DNA of 64,000 bases from NCBI GenBank assembly GCA_008508345.1, contig QNGE01001303.1, forward strand, positions 62,001-126,000, given 5' to 3'. The first letter of the stretch is position 1. Each line of letters starts with the position of its first letter. Below are positions 1 through 14,100 of this stretch, in pieces. The notes beneath the pieces were generated by a model. That model was not told where the DNA came from. It worked only from the letters and a program-made list of their open reading frames with translations, and made no database searches. The position numbers and the translations under genes were made by a program. The stretch is from Paragonimus westermani. Lineage: Eukaryota; Platyhelminthes; Trematoda; Plagiorchiida; Troglotrematidae.

Positions 1-3000
1 TCGCACGTGACCAGCTCCATCTATGAGGGTGACAGGCTCATCCGCTTTTATTGTGATTCTGTTTGTCTTACGACAGGATTTTATAATCCGTTTGTGTGAA
101 ACATGTCTTGTTTGGCATAACTCAATTTCTTATGCTCACAGTGACTTACGGGAGCTATCAGTTCTGTACTATAGTTAGTGCCAGCTCCTTAGACGACAGC
201 AAAATCAGGACCGCATTACACTCCACTCACTCAAAATTTGGCACGATCTTGGGCATGCTAAAATAGCCCACTTTTTCATATTCTCTCACGTAGGTCACAA
301 CCAGCTGACTGGCTTTTCAAGTTAAATTCGTTATTCACCTGTATACGTAATGAATGGAGATTAGTCTAATTAGTTTGCATTTCCATTAATTAGCATGAGT
401 AATTCCATTGTTTCATTCTCAGTGCATGACTATACCGTGATAAAATGTGTGTAATGAACCTCACACACTTCAGTGCATCAATCCATTGATTTTTCAGGTA
501 TGCTAATGTGGTTTAAAGACTACTGTATTCATTCATGGATGGAACATATTTGTCGGACAGTTTAGATCCAGGCCCTCCCGTTGTAAGCGTGCTTGTAGTT
601 TACCTTAGATAACCGTCAAATGTTCACGATAATGCGTCATGTTCGACTTCATTCAAGTTATACATGAAAGTAGGGTTCAGTGTATGCGTACCGCGGCCGT
701 TTTTCCTGGGCTCTTCAATCAACTAGTCCCCCTGAGTTCATGGACCAATCAGCCTTCAACAAGCAGTTTGTATTTGCTCAGATTATCCTCAGCGATAGGT
801 ATTATGTACATCTTTGTATTAACACTACTCCACAGTGTCTATTATATGGACTGATAGTCGTCAGTTGGGTAAATGAAATGTTATATCTCATTTCTAACGT
901 CTCCATGCCCACTGACGCTATGTTGAACCCCGCAGTTGTAAAAAGAGATCAGTGTCATAAGCTTTTAACCCTTACGTTACAAGGCCATAGGTGAGATGAG
1001 TACTACCAAGCCCCCCAAACAGAGACAACAGCAACCGCTGCAGCCAGAGCCCGCACCAGTGACCGTATGATCATTGATCGTAACGTTACCGCTGAGCGGT
1101 TCAGCTAAACCGTACGTTAATCACTAAGTTTGGTCGCACGTTCCGATTTCATTGGAAAGCTTCATTGACCAAGATGTCAGAATCGACGTCTTAATTGATG
1201 ACTGCAATCCATGGTAATCAGCCAGGCGAGAATACTGGCCACATTTCCGTTGAATGGAGCTCAGTTGGTTGCTTCCCCAGATTCCTACTGTGCGCAGTGA
1301 ATACCGATCACTATGGGTATTGTCCATTTCCGGTGGCATAGATGACCATACAACACACACACACACACGTGTACTCATCTGACGTCTGTGTACGACTGAG
1401 TTAAAGAGAGATTTTGTAGATGTCCGACCCGTGACACCTTTCCATCCAATGAGAACGGAACATGTCAGAACAAACGAGTTCGTTAGGAATAAAATAAACG
1501 GACAGCCCATATGAACCTGAGTTAGGAATTGATAGTTTGCACAGTGTTGTACACTATCGAGACATGGTACATAGTTGACTGGTGTACTCATATTATTTCA
1601 CTTGATACGGTGATTATATTACTGGCATCAGCTTGTGACATTTCTGAACCTTTCTTGAGATTTGCTGATAAATTTAAACTTGAGTAGAGCAGACAAAAGA
1701 CTGACATGACACGATTTATGCTCGAGCAGATTTCGATGCATCCTTACGGGATTTTACTGCAGACGAGTTAAAATGTGCAGAGTTCGAAACCACAGAAAAA
1801 TTACAAAAGGTCACAGTTTAAAGCCAGATCGGTCGCTACTACGTCAGCATCAGCGCCACATGCAGTTCTTTGTGTATGTACAAGGTGGGATGACAGTGGC
1901 CTGGGCACACCGTAACAAACGTTTGTTTGAGTAGGGAACGGAACACGAAATGACCGCGATGAGTCAGTCATGGAAATGACCGCCATCTTGGAACCAGGAT
2001 TGCCAAACACTTACCGAAATGGGTTTAATAAACAGTCACACAATCAGGCAAATTAACAGCAAATACCCGGAAGGAGCTAGCATCGTCGATTGTCAGGCTT
2101 GATTTGGCGACGCAACATTTGCGAAACTTCAGTAACCATCAAACTAATCACGTTTTTACTTAGTAGGTTGATTGTACACATAAAGTAAGCTCCACCTGTT
2201 ACTTCGTATTTTCCTTGTCTTGTGAGAATTTCGTTCGACTTCGGTAACCTCCTATCATCTAGATCAGTATTGTGTGAATGGAGACATCTAGACGAACATG
2301 TTTTCGACAGTTCATCTTCAGGCCCGTTTAATTAGATAAGGAGCTGGTAGAGTTGGATCGAGATATTGAACAGACTTATTACGGGGAAACCAGGTCACTG
2401 GTCAGTCAATTGGCGATCGTTTGATTGGTCGGTTACTTCACGCTTGTCCATGGGTTTGTCCGCGCAGATTGGCCATCGACCCGATGGATTTGTGGCCGTG
2501 GTAGGTGCAGAGTCTGAGGAAACCGTTTTTGATGACATAATATCGGGTCAAGCAACCTGATTCCGATAGCCTCGGCAGTACAAAGTGTTATCATTCGGAC
2601 AGTTTTGGATGGGTTGCCCGGCCCGCGATATATCATTTTGAAGGTTTGATCAGTGTTCACTTGGTGCCAGCTTTCAACCGGATGAGCAGGGACAGCTCTG
2701 TTGACCGATTGTATTTCTCCGTGCCATAGCCACCGTGGATAGTACTCTTGGATTCGTTTCGAAAGCTGCCTTGACGTTTGACCAGTCTAACCTGCTCCAC
2801 AGGAACAAGTGACTGAGTAAATAAATACGATATATTAAAGGGACAACATAACGTGTCATTTGAGTTCATGAGCAGGGATATTTCGTTATGTTTGATTCTG
2901 ACACCAAATGCGTAAATGGGTTTTTCAGTTTGAGTCACTCGTATTTCGCGTCACAGTTGGTTCAGCTTGTTGAGCGCATTGAGCTGATTATCGACCACAG

Positions 3001-6000
3001 CTAGATAAGAGCTGTCTAGGGCACACTAATCGAATGTCGGTATAGAAAAACAGACTTTTAATCATGCATTACTTGGCATCACTTTGAAAACCGTAGACAG
3101 TGAGAATGATAGCAAACGATATTTTGCTTTCTAACTTGCCCTGAATGCGCTTTGAAATTGCAAACTACAAACAGTTTTTTACGGTTATATACTCACAAGA
3201 TCGCAACAAAAATACCTGTTTGGCTATTAAGGATGTAACGTGAAATCATCTTTTCACGGTTTGGGTAGTGCTCCTAGAACTGTCATTTCTGAAAATGGGA
3301 AAGCATGTCGCCGATACATAAGGGAGGACTATAACTATGGTAGCCTTCCTTTTTGATTGCAGAACCGTGACTATACAGGGTGAAATATGTCAATCCTCCA
3401 CACCTGCCTCATCCTCGAAATTTGTACTCACGTTCCGGGTTGCATTATTGGACAGGGAATGATGAATTTTTCATGCTATAAAAAAATTCAGCTTGTGGTC
3501 AGCGTACCGTTTACGAGTTTGATGAGCTATCGCGGCTGCTCAGTAATCTTTCGTCACGCTCTCTATGGATACCACAGCCAATTAGTTTAAAGTATGAAGT
3601 AAACAAACGGTGAATTTTCATGGGGACAAGAAAGCCAATAAGCTATAGGTTAACCTCTGAAGATCACCTTTTCTCCTAGAAGATGGGCCCGTGTGGCTAA
3701 CACAGACTGTGATCGAAGACCTATCGATGACGACAGTTGAACGTTTTTAGTGGCATGCATGTTAAATTCGGTTGGTTGAGTTATTTGTGATTTTGAGACG
3801 GGCATAAGACCAGTGTTTGATTAATTCAACTTTGTCCACATTCGCCGTTTGACGCTCAGTTTTTGAATAAGGACACCAATCTTTAATGAATTTAATCTCA
3901 GCTCATCTCCTTTGTTTATCTCACGGCTTCATCTATTACTCTCCTGTTTGGATTGTTGATTGTGCATCAGCTATAGTGGTGTTGAGTGTGGGTGACGCTT
4001 GAAGAGTTGTCAAATAACTGCACATTTTTGGCAAGATGTTTGAATTGTATAGAATGTTAGAAGATACACACACAGCAAAAAACCATTAATCTTTCCTTGG
4101 CTACCATTTTCACATCTGTGAAAGATACACGACAAACAAGGTTGCTCGCCAGGTTTAAACTTTTAGTGGCCTCAACTTTAAAAAACAAAATTTCATTATT
4201 CACTACCTGCCTGTTTCAGGTCAAGTGTGGTGTCAAGATGACTGAAATATTTTTCAATCTATTTAAATGCTTACCATCATCAGGAGTAGAATCATGAATG
4301 TGCATTTAGTTTAAGGTAGTCAGCTTTATAGGTAAACAAGTAGTCTGGTTGTTAACACCCTAATCCATGATAATAACGTCAACCGAATGAGGTGATCGTG
4401 ATCGGTTAAAATTGGCGCAAATTTTCTGTGACCTAATGTCAGTATAGCAAGAACTGACGACCCACTCACAACGGTCCAATTGATAATTTACAGGTTTGGT
4501 ACTATTCGGCAGAAATGCAGTTTATTCAACTACGCTTTCATTTCGGTCATTTGTGATTGCAAAAAGGTGTGCCGTTCCATTAGTATGCGGTCATTAGGGG
4601 CAGGCCAAACTACAAGTGGTACTTCGTTTGCTCGAGCAGAAAAATCGCTGTTCGTTTAGTTACTTTAAAAAAAATGAATAAGCACAATCAAGAGGATCTC
4701 TTTACTGCTCGTTGATACTCTCATTCACAAAAGCTCATCCATTTGTGAGTTGACTGAATGGGCTTCGAGATCAATAAATACATTTAATTTAACAAGGGTT
4801 ACGAGCTATAAATATCTTCATGCTATACTTGTTCCAACGTTTATTTTTTAGACACCAAGAGACTGGAAACGCAGATTCGGGTTTACAAACGCTGGTTGAA
4901 CTGTTTATTAAAACAAGTAAGTCTTTCTGTGAATGAGTGACTTTACAATCGAAGTTCATATCGTCGTTGTTTAATATAATTTAACTTCTAACTGGATGAT
5001 TATCCAAATTCAACGCACTAGTTAGCTTGACGTGGTCGGGAATAGAATTGATCACTGTAGTCCTTTGAGTGATTGTTAGATCACTGAATCTGTGCACGTT
5101 CATAAAAACACCGTGTTGCTGCATCGACAATTAATCCACCTGCCACCGCTTATGTCCCTCTTGTTTCAACGCAATTTTCCGTGGCCACAAAATGAAACTA
5201 ATCACTTTTCCAATAGCAGCGAGATAATTCTTGAACAACAAAAGACATTTGAATAAACACGACGTTTCATTCACAATACAAACGTTATTTCTATCAGCTG
5301 AGGTCTGCAAGCTGCAGTTGAGATATACCTAAAACTAGTTTGTTAACATGCGCAACGCTTCTGAGGTAGGTGCTGTTGAGTTCAAGCCTTGACGTACTGC
5401 AAATCTCGGTTAGGGTGAGTGGGATTAACCCAGTGATTAAGGCCTTAATTGTTACGGAAACCAACTAAATTGGTGATGAATTTTACCACTGTTTTTAAGG
5501 CAGTTGGCCGCCTTAGTTACGGTGTGAAACCGGTATCAGATATTACTAACTGATATGCTCAACTCCTTGATACCGATAGTTGAGTTAACAAAAGACACTT
5601 AATGACGATTGTATTCAGTTTAACAGTGTCAGGTTTGGAGTCCTTACTAGGATGTCGTGCATTCTGCGAGTAAAAAGTTTACAATTAATCAGTACGTTTT
5701 AACAAACGTATCGATGTCCTGATGGCTTGACATTATCAGCAACTGCATGGTATTTTCGAAAATACAGACTGTAGTGTTTCATCAAAAGAATGTTTTGACG
5801 GAAAACTGTTCAACCAAATGTCGACTTTTTGAAAATATATTTGCAACCCAAACGACATTCCACAAAAACACCGACCAAATATTACTTGACATAGTAACAC
5901 CTCCCACGGATTGACTATTTGCACCAAACCTACACACAGGTACTAAAACACCGGTGCACAATCAAACCGATCCCTGCTGTGATGCACACATGGTGCCCAA

Positions 6001-7822
6001 ATATCGATTCATAATTGCACGTTCGGAGCGTATACAGCCTCGAAGTCGGATGTTTGCACCGGTTTGCGTTAGTTACAACTGGTTTGTTGTCCCCAACTTT
6101 ACCACTCCCTATCTGGCCCCTATCGATTTTGCATTTTGCAAACTCTGATTTATTGTTGCCGACGGACAAAGGAGTCACGTTGAAAACGTTTAAAAATTTG
6201 TAGGCAAGTAATTTAGAAGCATAATTCTAGTCTGGGTAAGTTAGTCATTTTACGTCTGTCACAGTGCTTTAGCCTGCACATTTGTTCTGTGGTAACAAAT
6301 ATTATGGCCTGAACAAAGGTGATGTGTGATTGGTGCTTCTACGTTCAGCTGGACGTTCCAACCGAACTTTTTCGAATGAAATCACCAAACTACAGTTTGA
6401 CCCTTTCCAGGGCACGTGAAACAAACGCACTAGATATCCTGATGGTAATTTCGAATTCGATCTGCTCAATTCGTCATATTTATACATTCCGTCACCGTTG
6501 CGTGTGAGTGCTACACACACTGCTACCTATTGTTAACATGACGCAATGATTGGAGTGTTGCAATTAATCAACGCCCGTGACCATGAATATTGAGTAGGTC
6601 TGAATTATTTGGTAATATCTACACGACTTTTCACAACTGGGCATTTCGCAGTCTCTTTTTGTCAAGAATTGCTGTTTTACTCTATTTCCACAGCTTATTT
6701 AGCAAACTCTGTCCATTTTTAGTCAACTTTACTGTCAAATAGAAAGAGAACCTTGTGTTCGCTTTGAGTCATGAGCGAATACTCCGAAATGCATAGACCA
6801 ACGTAGCAGAACGCTTTGGTGTGTCTGCGTTAGATGTGGTCACAAATATTCGCCAAAATGCTCTTCATTTGTCAAACCGGTCGGGAAAATTTGACTGGAC
6901 ACATGAAAGTTCGAATTGGTCAAGCTGTTTGTGTCGGTTTGATAACTAAACCCAAGCACAGACCTTGGTTATTGATAATTAGAACCATCTCAAAGCAATG
7001 ACCACTTGTGCAACGATTGTGCTCAGCGAACAAAAAACGATGTGTGGACTAAAACCATGCAGAATGGGTCAAGTTGTGGAAGGAAGACTTTGCTTGCTGA
7101 ACAGCACCTTGCTTGTTGATTTTGTTAGCTGAGTGAAGCTCAGATCCCATAAAGAAGGTGTGGATGGGACCAAACCTGTGACACTTGGGTCCGCGTATAC
7201 GAACCATCAGCCTCTTTTACAGGTTCGTCGACATGATGCCTAGTTACTGCTGCTCAGTACTATGTTTGAGGATTGGTCCGAGCTTAACTTCGACCGAGTC
7301 AGCGATCTGTTTCAAACAATTTTGACGGCTTCTATCGTAGTCACCGTCTTGACTGGGATCCGGTAACTCACCACAAGGTTCGCTTAGGTGTTCGTGAGCA
7401 TGCCATCTGACTTGCTGGCACGCACATCTTCGCACTATGCTGAACAATATTTGCAGCCTGGAGATGACAATCTACATTAGGTCAGGTCATCGTTCTTATA
7501 TTCATTGTTTGAGGATGGATTGAAGTACATTCTTTATTCCAGGGTGTAGGAAGGAACCCCGTTTGTTAAACTCTAATTCGTGAATGAAAATCTATGCAGT
7601 AATTTATTAGTCGTCATTAATACTGTCAGTTCTTGATTAGCGTTTAACGTCGCTGTCACTGTTTGCAGGCGATTTCATCCATTAAAGTGTCCAACTGTTG
7701 ATTGCACATCTTACCACTTATTCTTGCGTCTTCGACTTGTGGTTCATTTTTGAAAAAAGTGCTCCCGTTAACCTCTGCTCGGCGAAGCGGACTAAGCATG
7801 AGGAGTACACACTTTGGAATGG
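1..7822. other. No gene recognised; possible 5' intron or upstream intergenic DNA
   Basis: AT-rich sequence with only short open frames in all six frames. The largest (155 codons, minus strand, 1124-1591) shows no similarity I can name and its middle is an AC repeat translation. An (AC)8 run lies at about 1353-1368. Nothing else can be supported. Confidence 0.5.
1353..1368. repeat. (AC)n microsatellite
   Basis: Eight uninterrupted AC units followed by gtgt. Short and ordinary. Confidence 0.9.
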
Positions 7823-8123
7823 ACATCACTCACATTTCACTAGAGCTTTCACATGACGTTTCAGCCGATCACTTTTGGAAAGAAGTGTAGACTCTGAGTT
7901 TCGCTCATGCTGAAGTTCGTCAGTACGGTATATCTTTACCACATACGGAATTTGTTTTCTGGCCCAATTTCATGAGACAACCATGCTGGTCACTGCAACA
8001 ATGTCTCACATTAAGGACGACCGAATTATCACGTTCAAACGATCAGCCACATTCGCTTGTGCGTAACGCTCAGACTGCTTGAACGTTTCGAGAGGAGACA
8101 CAGTAATCGTTTTTTAATTCCAT
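7823..8123 (-). repeat. Diverged copy of the TIR/SINE family
   Basis: Follows the same order of blocks as the intact copy at 41206-41644: catcactcacatttc, a ttttggaaagaagtg block, cgtcagtacggtatatc, a diverged B-box region, then cgaccgaattatcac and gagaggagacacagtaa. It has many substitutions and lacks the terminal segments. The promoter-like strand is the minus strand. Confidence 0.7.
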
Positions 8124-11100
8124 GACCAGGTCCTCTCACCAAGTTAAAAATCGCAAAGTACACTCGACTCACATTAGCTGCACGCACAGATCGTATCCAA
8201 AGTATTCACCCTGATACGAAATCCGGAACGGAAAAGTATAGGCCTCCAGTTGGCGAACGATCTCAACACCACGCTGCAACAACAGCCAGACTAGTTGGCA
8301 CGAAGGCTTACATACATTTCAGGTCAGGGCACTCGGCTCCATCGTCCTAGTAATTCGTACACCTGTATCATCCACAAGTGCAGTTTTTTATTGTCCTTCG
8401 TTTGGCGGGAATATTATTGTGACTGTACCTTGAACCCCGTAGCTACGTACACTTTACACAACGTGCTCACCTTTGAGCATCACTTACGGTTGACCACCTT
8501 TTGCTATCTTCGGTCGTCCACTGCACTGGAACTGTCTCTCGCTCTACCTACTTTAAATAACAGACGTTACCACTGTTTCGGTATCGAGTGACTCATCTGT
8601 TTACGGTTGTTTTACAATACTTTCTTCCATTTGGTATTTAAAAGACATCATTTGACACTCAAAGGCGATCATGTTAGCACCAACACCAGTCAGTTAAAAG
8701 TCTAGGAAAACCTTCCGCGAATCGATATAGACTGTTAAACAATTGCTTTTGGCTACTAAATTATTGTTTTTGGTTTTCAGGTAGGGAAAACAAACTAAAT
8801 TTTTGGAATTCTGAAGATTTCTTTAATGTAAACAATTCCAATTTGATTTTTTTGCACTCCTACAATCCGTTCGCCGTTATCCTCATCATGTGACGAAACG
8901 ATTCGAAGTACAGCTCCAAAGGTCGACTCCTCTGTGAAGCGGATATAAGTGACACAACCCTTGCCATCATATGGAAAACTCTGTCATCCCATTTACATCT
9001 CGGAAGGAGGTTTACCTTTGCAAGTTAACTGAGGACACAACTATCTAATAACCACAGAAGACTGAGGAACTTGACGGATAAACACTCGTAAAAAGGGTGA
9101 ACAATTGTTGTTAGACTACCTTACACTGGGAACGTTTGGGTGATGTTAACTGATATACCGTTTGTTTCGAACTGGACACATCATCCGCCAAAGTACTGGA
9201 TTTATTATGACACCTATAAAGGCTCACGCCGCCCGAAGAGAGTTTGATTTCCCAAACCCTAGCGAATGTACGCACGACGATCTCTGGCCGAGTATTGATT
9301 TGTGATCGACTGCGTTGATTCTATCGTCATTTCGTCTGACGAGCAGTTCTGACGCGATTGTAAACGCCAGCCCGGTCAATTAGGACAAATATATCGTTTG
9401 TGCACCATCTGATCACGTCAAGTTTTCCCCAAATAAGTTGCAAAGCTTACGACTGGTACTCGAGATTGTCGAGAGGTTTCTGTCGGGCGACACGCAAAAC
9501 CCATATCAGCCTAGCTAGGTTAGCTGTATCGCCTCACGCATTCTCAATGCTTATGAGAAACCTCATCACGCATGCGCCTGTGTGACACACAGACTTCTAA
9601 ATTGAGGGACCCATATGTCCATTCTCAGGTCATCGCCTGGTTCACTTCACGGACATCACCATCAACTGGAAACACCCGTTTACTCAGGCAAGATTGGCGG
9701 TGCTCTCCGATCTCTGATCATGCTTAACAAGTGTCCTGAAAGAAAAGTCAGTCATCGCATTCAATGGGCAATCAACAATTGGTCAAAAGTTTTGTTTACT
9801 TTCAAGTGGGATAGATAGTTCATTAAAACAAGCGTTAACACGTGTCCTAATTTGATTTTAAAACAAACGGGGCTAGGATTCATCAAAAGACATACCTGAC
9901 AAGCGCATAATAACTACTCTGGTTAACACGCCTTCAACTCACTCTGAATGGGGCACCTTAAACCATATATAAAGTTGCCAAGTTGTTTAGTTAGTGAACG
10001 AATAAGCTTGCGAATGTTTTTAAAATGCCCAAAAAACTGGACAGAGAGGGCGAAAGTGAATATCAGTTTACAGCAGTACATCCGAACAATTGCCCCGTCA
10101 TATGACTCACTTATAAATGAACTACCACATCGTAGGCAGTTTTGAGGTAAGGGATGACGGATACCTTTATAACGGAAAATGTATTCCTATCTTTGAAATA
10201 GTCAAACGGAGACCTGTGGTAATAAAATGCGTTAGTAATGTTAGAACTCGTGGGAGATTTACAGCCTGGAGCTGAGGGTGGATATTGTTAAAATGCCGCT
10301 ACCGTTCGAAACGAAATCAGAAGCAAACTTGTGGTACCAGGCAAATCCCAGTTTTATTGTGTTTCTATTGGTTATCTCATAGACAAGATGCATCAGTAAA
10401 ATGAAAAACTACAATTGGTGCCAACGTCTTGGCTTTCTAATGGGTCGGCTCGGATCAATATGTAACACGTTTGTTTTAACGTGTGACGCACCTAAACAAC
10501 ATGCTTCACTCTGATGCTAAAGCAGCGTGCGGTCCGAGTGGTCACTGCACTGACATGTCAGTTTGTTTGCGTTATCGACCCTGATTGACCGTACCCTTCT
10601 GCAGATAATGCGCTTAATTCTTATCGATGCGCTCGTCAAATCCAGTCCCTTTACTGGTATGTTTAACCGAAGCTGCATTGGACGGTTCGGAAAAAATGAA
10701 GAACTCGGGAGAACTGTTCAGTTTTTATAGGGCAACAGCAACAAGATTGCGTCTGATGGAAAATTGGACAGAAATGGGGAGAAAAAAACCAAAGATGGCC
10801 TATCAGGCACAGTTCAGAGAGCAGCGACCAAGAGCTTACTAACAACAGATGAAAGGTCAAACATACCTTCACTTTGTCATGGTGATCTCGACAATCATGC
10901 TGCCTGACGACTCGGATTGTTGTCGGGCTTGTGTTTAGTATGCGCTTGAAGTAAACTGATGCCGTTGTTGCGACGGGCTTCAGAACGCCAACAGTGTGTC
11001 CCCTACAGCCGACGTTGAAGCTTCGGCGGATGCCATTGAGGTGTTTGTGTAGGAAAGAAGGAAACATGTTTTTTTAACGGGTGAACAGGTTGACTGAATA

Positions 11101-14100
11101 TTCCATATATTGAGATGAAGTCCCCTCTACTCTGTCGGCAGTATAGTGTGAATTGTTCCAGTTCCTACGATCCAAAGTCCGTGTTAGTCTTTCGTCATTA
11201 AAGATGTTTGTTCATTCTAAGTTCATTAGACAGTTTCTCGTCGCGTGCGTCTTCAGTAATGCTATGAAAGACTAATCCCGATGCCGGACGATTTTCTAGT
11301 CGCCTGCTAGTCGACCTCCTCTCACTACTCAGAAAGGAACAGTTGTGACGTCACTTTAAGACCACCGAGTCCCAGTTGAGGAAGTTGCCATGTTGGTACA
11401 ACTTTTCTGTTCGGACTTTCTCATTGTCTGACACCGTAGCAAGACTGAGTTTTCGGCCGGTTCTGATGACATGCCAAAAACTATACTCAACTGTCCTATT
11501 AATGGGGAGTAAGCCAACGTCAGTTCTCCTAGTGATCTCCAGGACACTCCCCATAAGGTCATTCATATGTCTGACTGTGAGTTATCGCCTGCATCAGTGT
11601 GTTGGTTTAGTGTATGGTACTGCGTAATATTACCATACTGCACCCTACTATGCTTTCCTCCGTTACACTTAAAAACTTGCTGCTTACACCCACAAACCGC
11701 CCAGCAGATGTTTGTTCTCCGATCCATGCTGAGACGGTAGTCTATGGCCCATGCTGCACAGCACAAACAATATGTTTTTGGAAAGCTGCGAAGTGAACTT
11801 TACCCGTGTAATTATCACAAAAAATGAACTATGCAAAAAGCGTGAAAATCACTTGCAACAAAACTGAACGTCTCTCAGATTGCTTTGATGTCTTCAGGCT
11901 GATGTACTGGGATAGAGCAACGAGCCTGAGCTGTCACTCAGTCATTCCGGTTGCTATTGAGCCGCCTTGTTTGAGTTAAGTGACTGTCATGTGACGAGAC
12001 ACCGCGTGACTAACACTTCAAGTATTGTTTGTTCTGTTCACGCCATGTTACAAGGATTTTAAAGAACTCGCATCATAACGGAAAACTTTTGACGTTCCAG
12101 ACTCCAATTAAGCCTTCCTCAACGAAGTCGTCATGCTTGCCAGTTATGCTCTGTATAAACTGTGGCCCCATCCTTCTGGAACAGTTTGTTCTTTCGCCAC
12201 TTTGAAGGGCTGAGTATTGGACAGAAGAGTGCTTCGGTCTGTAAAGTTGCGAGTTGGTATCTTGACTACCGCGTGCCGTGACCAGTTGACCGTTAAAAAT
12301 TCCCAAAATTGCTCTCCACAATTCATCTAGGGTCTGTCTTACACCAAAGCGCATTTTGTTTTTCGAAGAGTATTTCAATACAACTGGAAACGTCCATCCA
12401 TGCTGTTCTTGTTCTCATCAACGAATTGATCGGAGTGCCACTGATGAGCACTTGAAACGTTAATTTCAGCTCTCAAGACACAATGTTATATTCGCTGCTG
12501 ACTTTCCACAATGGTCTTACTCATTATTCTATAATTAACTCTTGGAACGCACCGATGCACAGTTTTGTAAACCAAGAAGCGTATAATGTTTTATTAGGAG
12601 ACTATTGTGGCATTTGTACGCTGGCCCGTTTCGATAAGACTGCCAATTGTTCCTTCAGCCTCGTCTGTACGATCTCGTAACAGCAACTCTAGACCACCAG
12701 AGTTATTTGCCAAGTGTTCGTTTTGTCCAGATGCTTCTGTTGGAGAGGTAACAATCTTTCCGTCGGTCAGTTTGCATCTTTATGGCAGAACTTAAAAAAC
12801 AAATACAAGAAGAGGCATAGTCACATGACTTGCACTTGTATAGTAGACCATTGTGCGTTTTGGCAGCACCAGTGCTGACTAAGCGATGACACATGCTAGA
12901 TATTGAAAGCATCTGACATCTACTTGTCCAAGTCTCGCTGGGTCAACATATCAGCCTGCAGGAAAAACAGAAATCTACAGTGACCGTATAATTTTCTTAC
13001 AAGCATTTTCCATATCTTTGCACATAGTTCATTTTCCGTAAAGGTAAATGAAGAAGTCAACCTGCAGTATTTAAACAGTGTTCATTTGCTGTGAAAAATC
13101 GTTTGTTGTTAACATGTCAGTAGGGCAGGTACCACTAAAAAATTAGGTAATCGTTTATTTTTTTTGTGTGGAGTGTGTGCAGTCTGCTTCACTAGCCCAA
13201 TTAAACTCGTATGTCGATAACAGATGAACAGGATTTGCTAGCCAACTTACAATCACAAAGCGTTCATGTCAGTTCGAAATCGATCTGGTGATTTTAGGTT
13301 AGTCGTCCATTTGTTCGAGTGTCACTTCATCTAAGTGGACAAGTAAGAGGGGCAGCGTGAAGAGAGGGTTTAGATATTTGGCATCCTAGTGTTTTTAGGT
13401 TTGTGCTTGTGTGTATTTCCGCAGACGGCCTTGTTTCAGTCCGCTGATTGGTCCTCGGAAGGTCAACCTTGGTCCGAACATGTCAGATCCTGTGACTCAG
13501 CTCTCGCATCGGTTGCCAAGCCAATCTCGACTACACAGTGGGTGCGGTAATTTGAGCACACGTGCTGTACACCGTGCGTGCGTGTGTTTGCGTGTCTTAT
13601 CACTGAAATCCGATCCGCGCAGTTTGGAGGCACACAAACATTAGTAATTCAAAGTTCTATTTTCGATATGCCGTGTGCACGAGCACGGGACTCATCGACT
13701 TGGCACCACCGCGCACGTGGACAGTTGCGCAATTAAAAACAAGCCAACGTTGAATGGACTGTTTGGTATCTACCGGAAAGACTGAATGTGAATTTAAGCA
13801 CCCTCTGAGATTATCAACTCTGAATCTATACTGAAGTAAATGTTCTGCTTTTCTGGTGATTCTCGGCAACACGCAGTTACGTGAATAGACACAATCCAGT
13901 GTATGACTAAGTTGTGGCCGTTAGGACCACCAGAGTTGAAATTTCAGTTGATCTGGTTGTCTCTTGATTAGCACAGCCTTTCTTTTGTGTGCTTACGGCG
14001 GCATTTCGTACGTGGTCTGAAGCTGGATTGAGACGAATATTTGTGAGTGCATGTTGATGAGGTTTTTCCAGTATAAGCCTGTCATCAGTGCCGATTCGGT

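Noticed and set aside
1124..1591. 155-codon open frame on the minus strand
   Set aside because: No recognisable motif, and part is a translated AC repeat. No splice or promoter context. Likely chance.
12073..12378. 101-codon minus-strand open frame
   Set aside because: No motif recognised; overlapping open frames on the same strand and no splice context.
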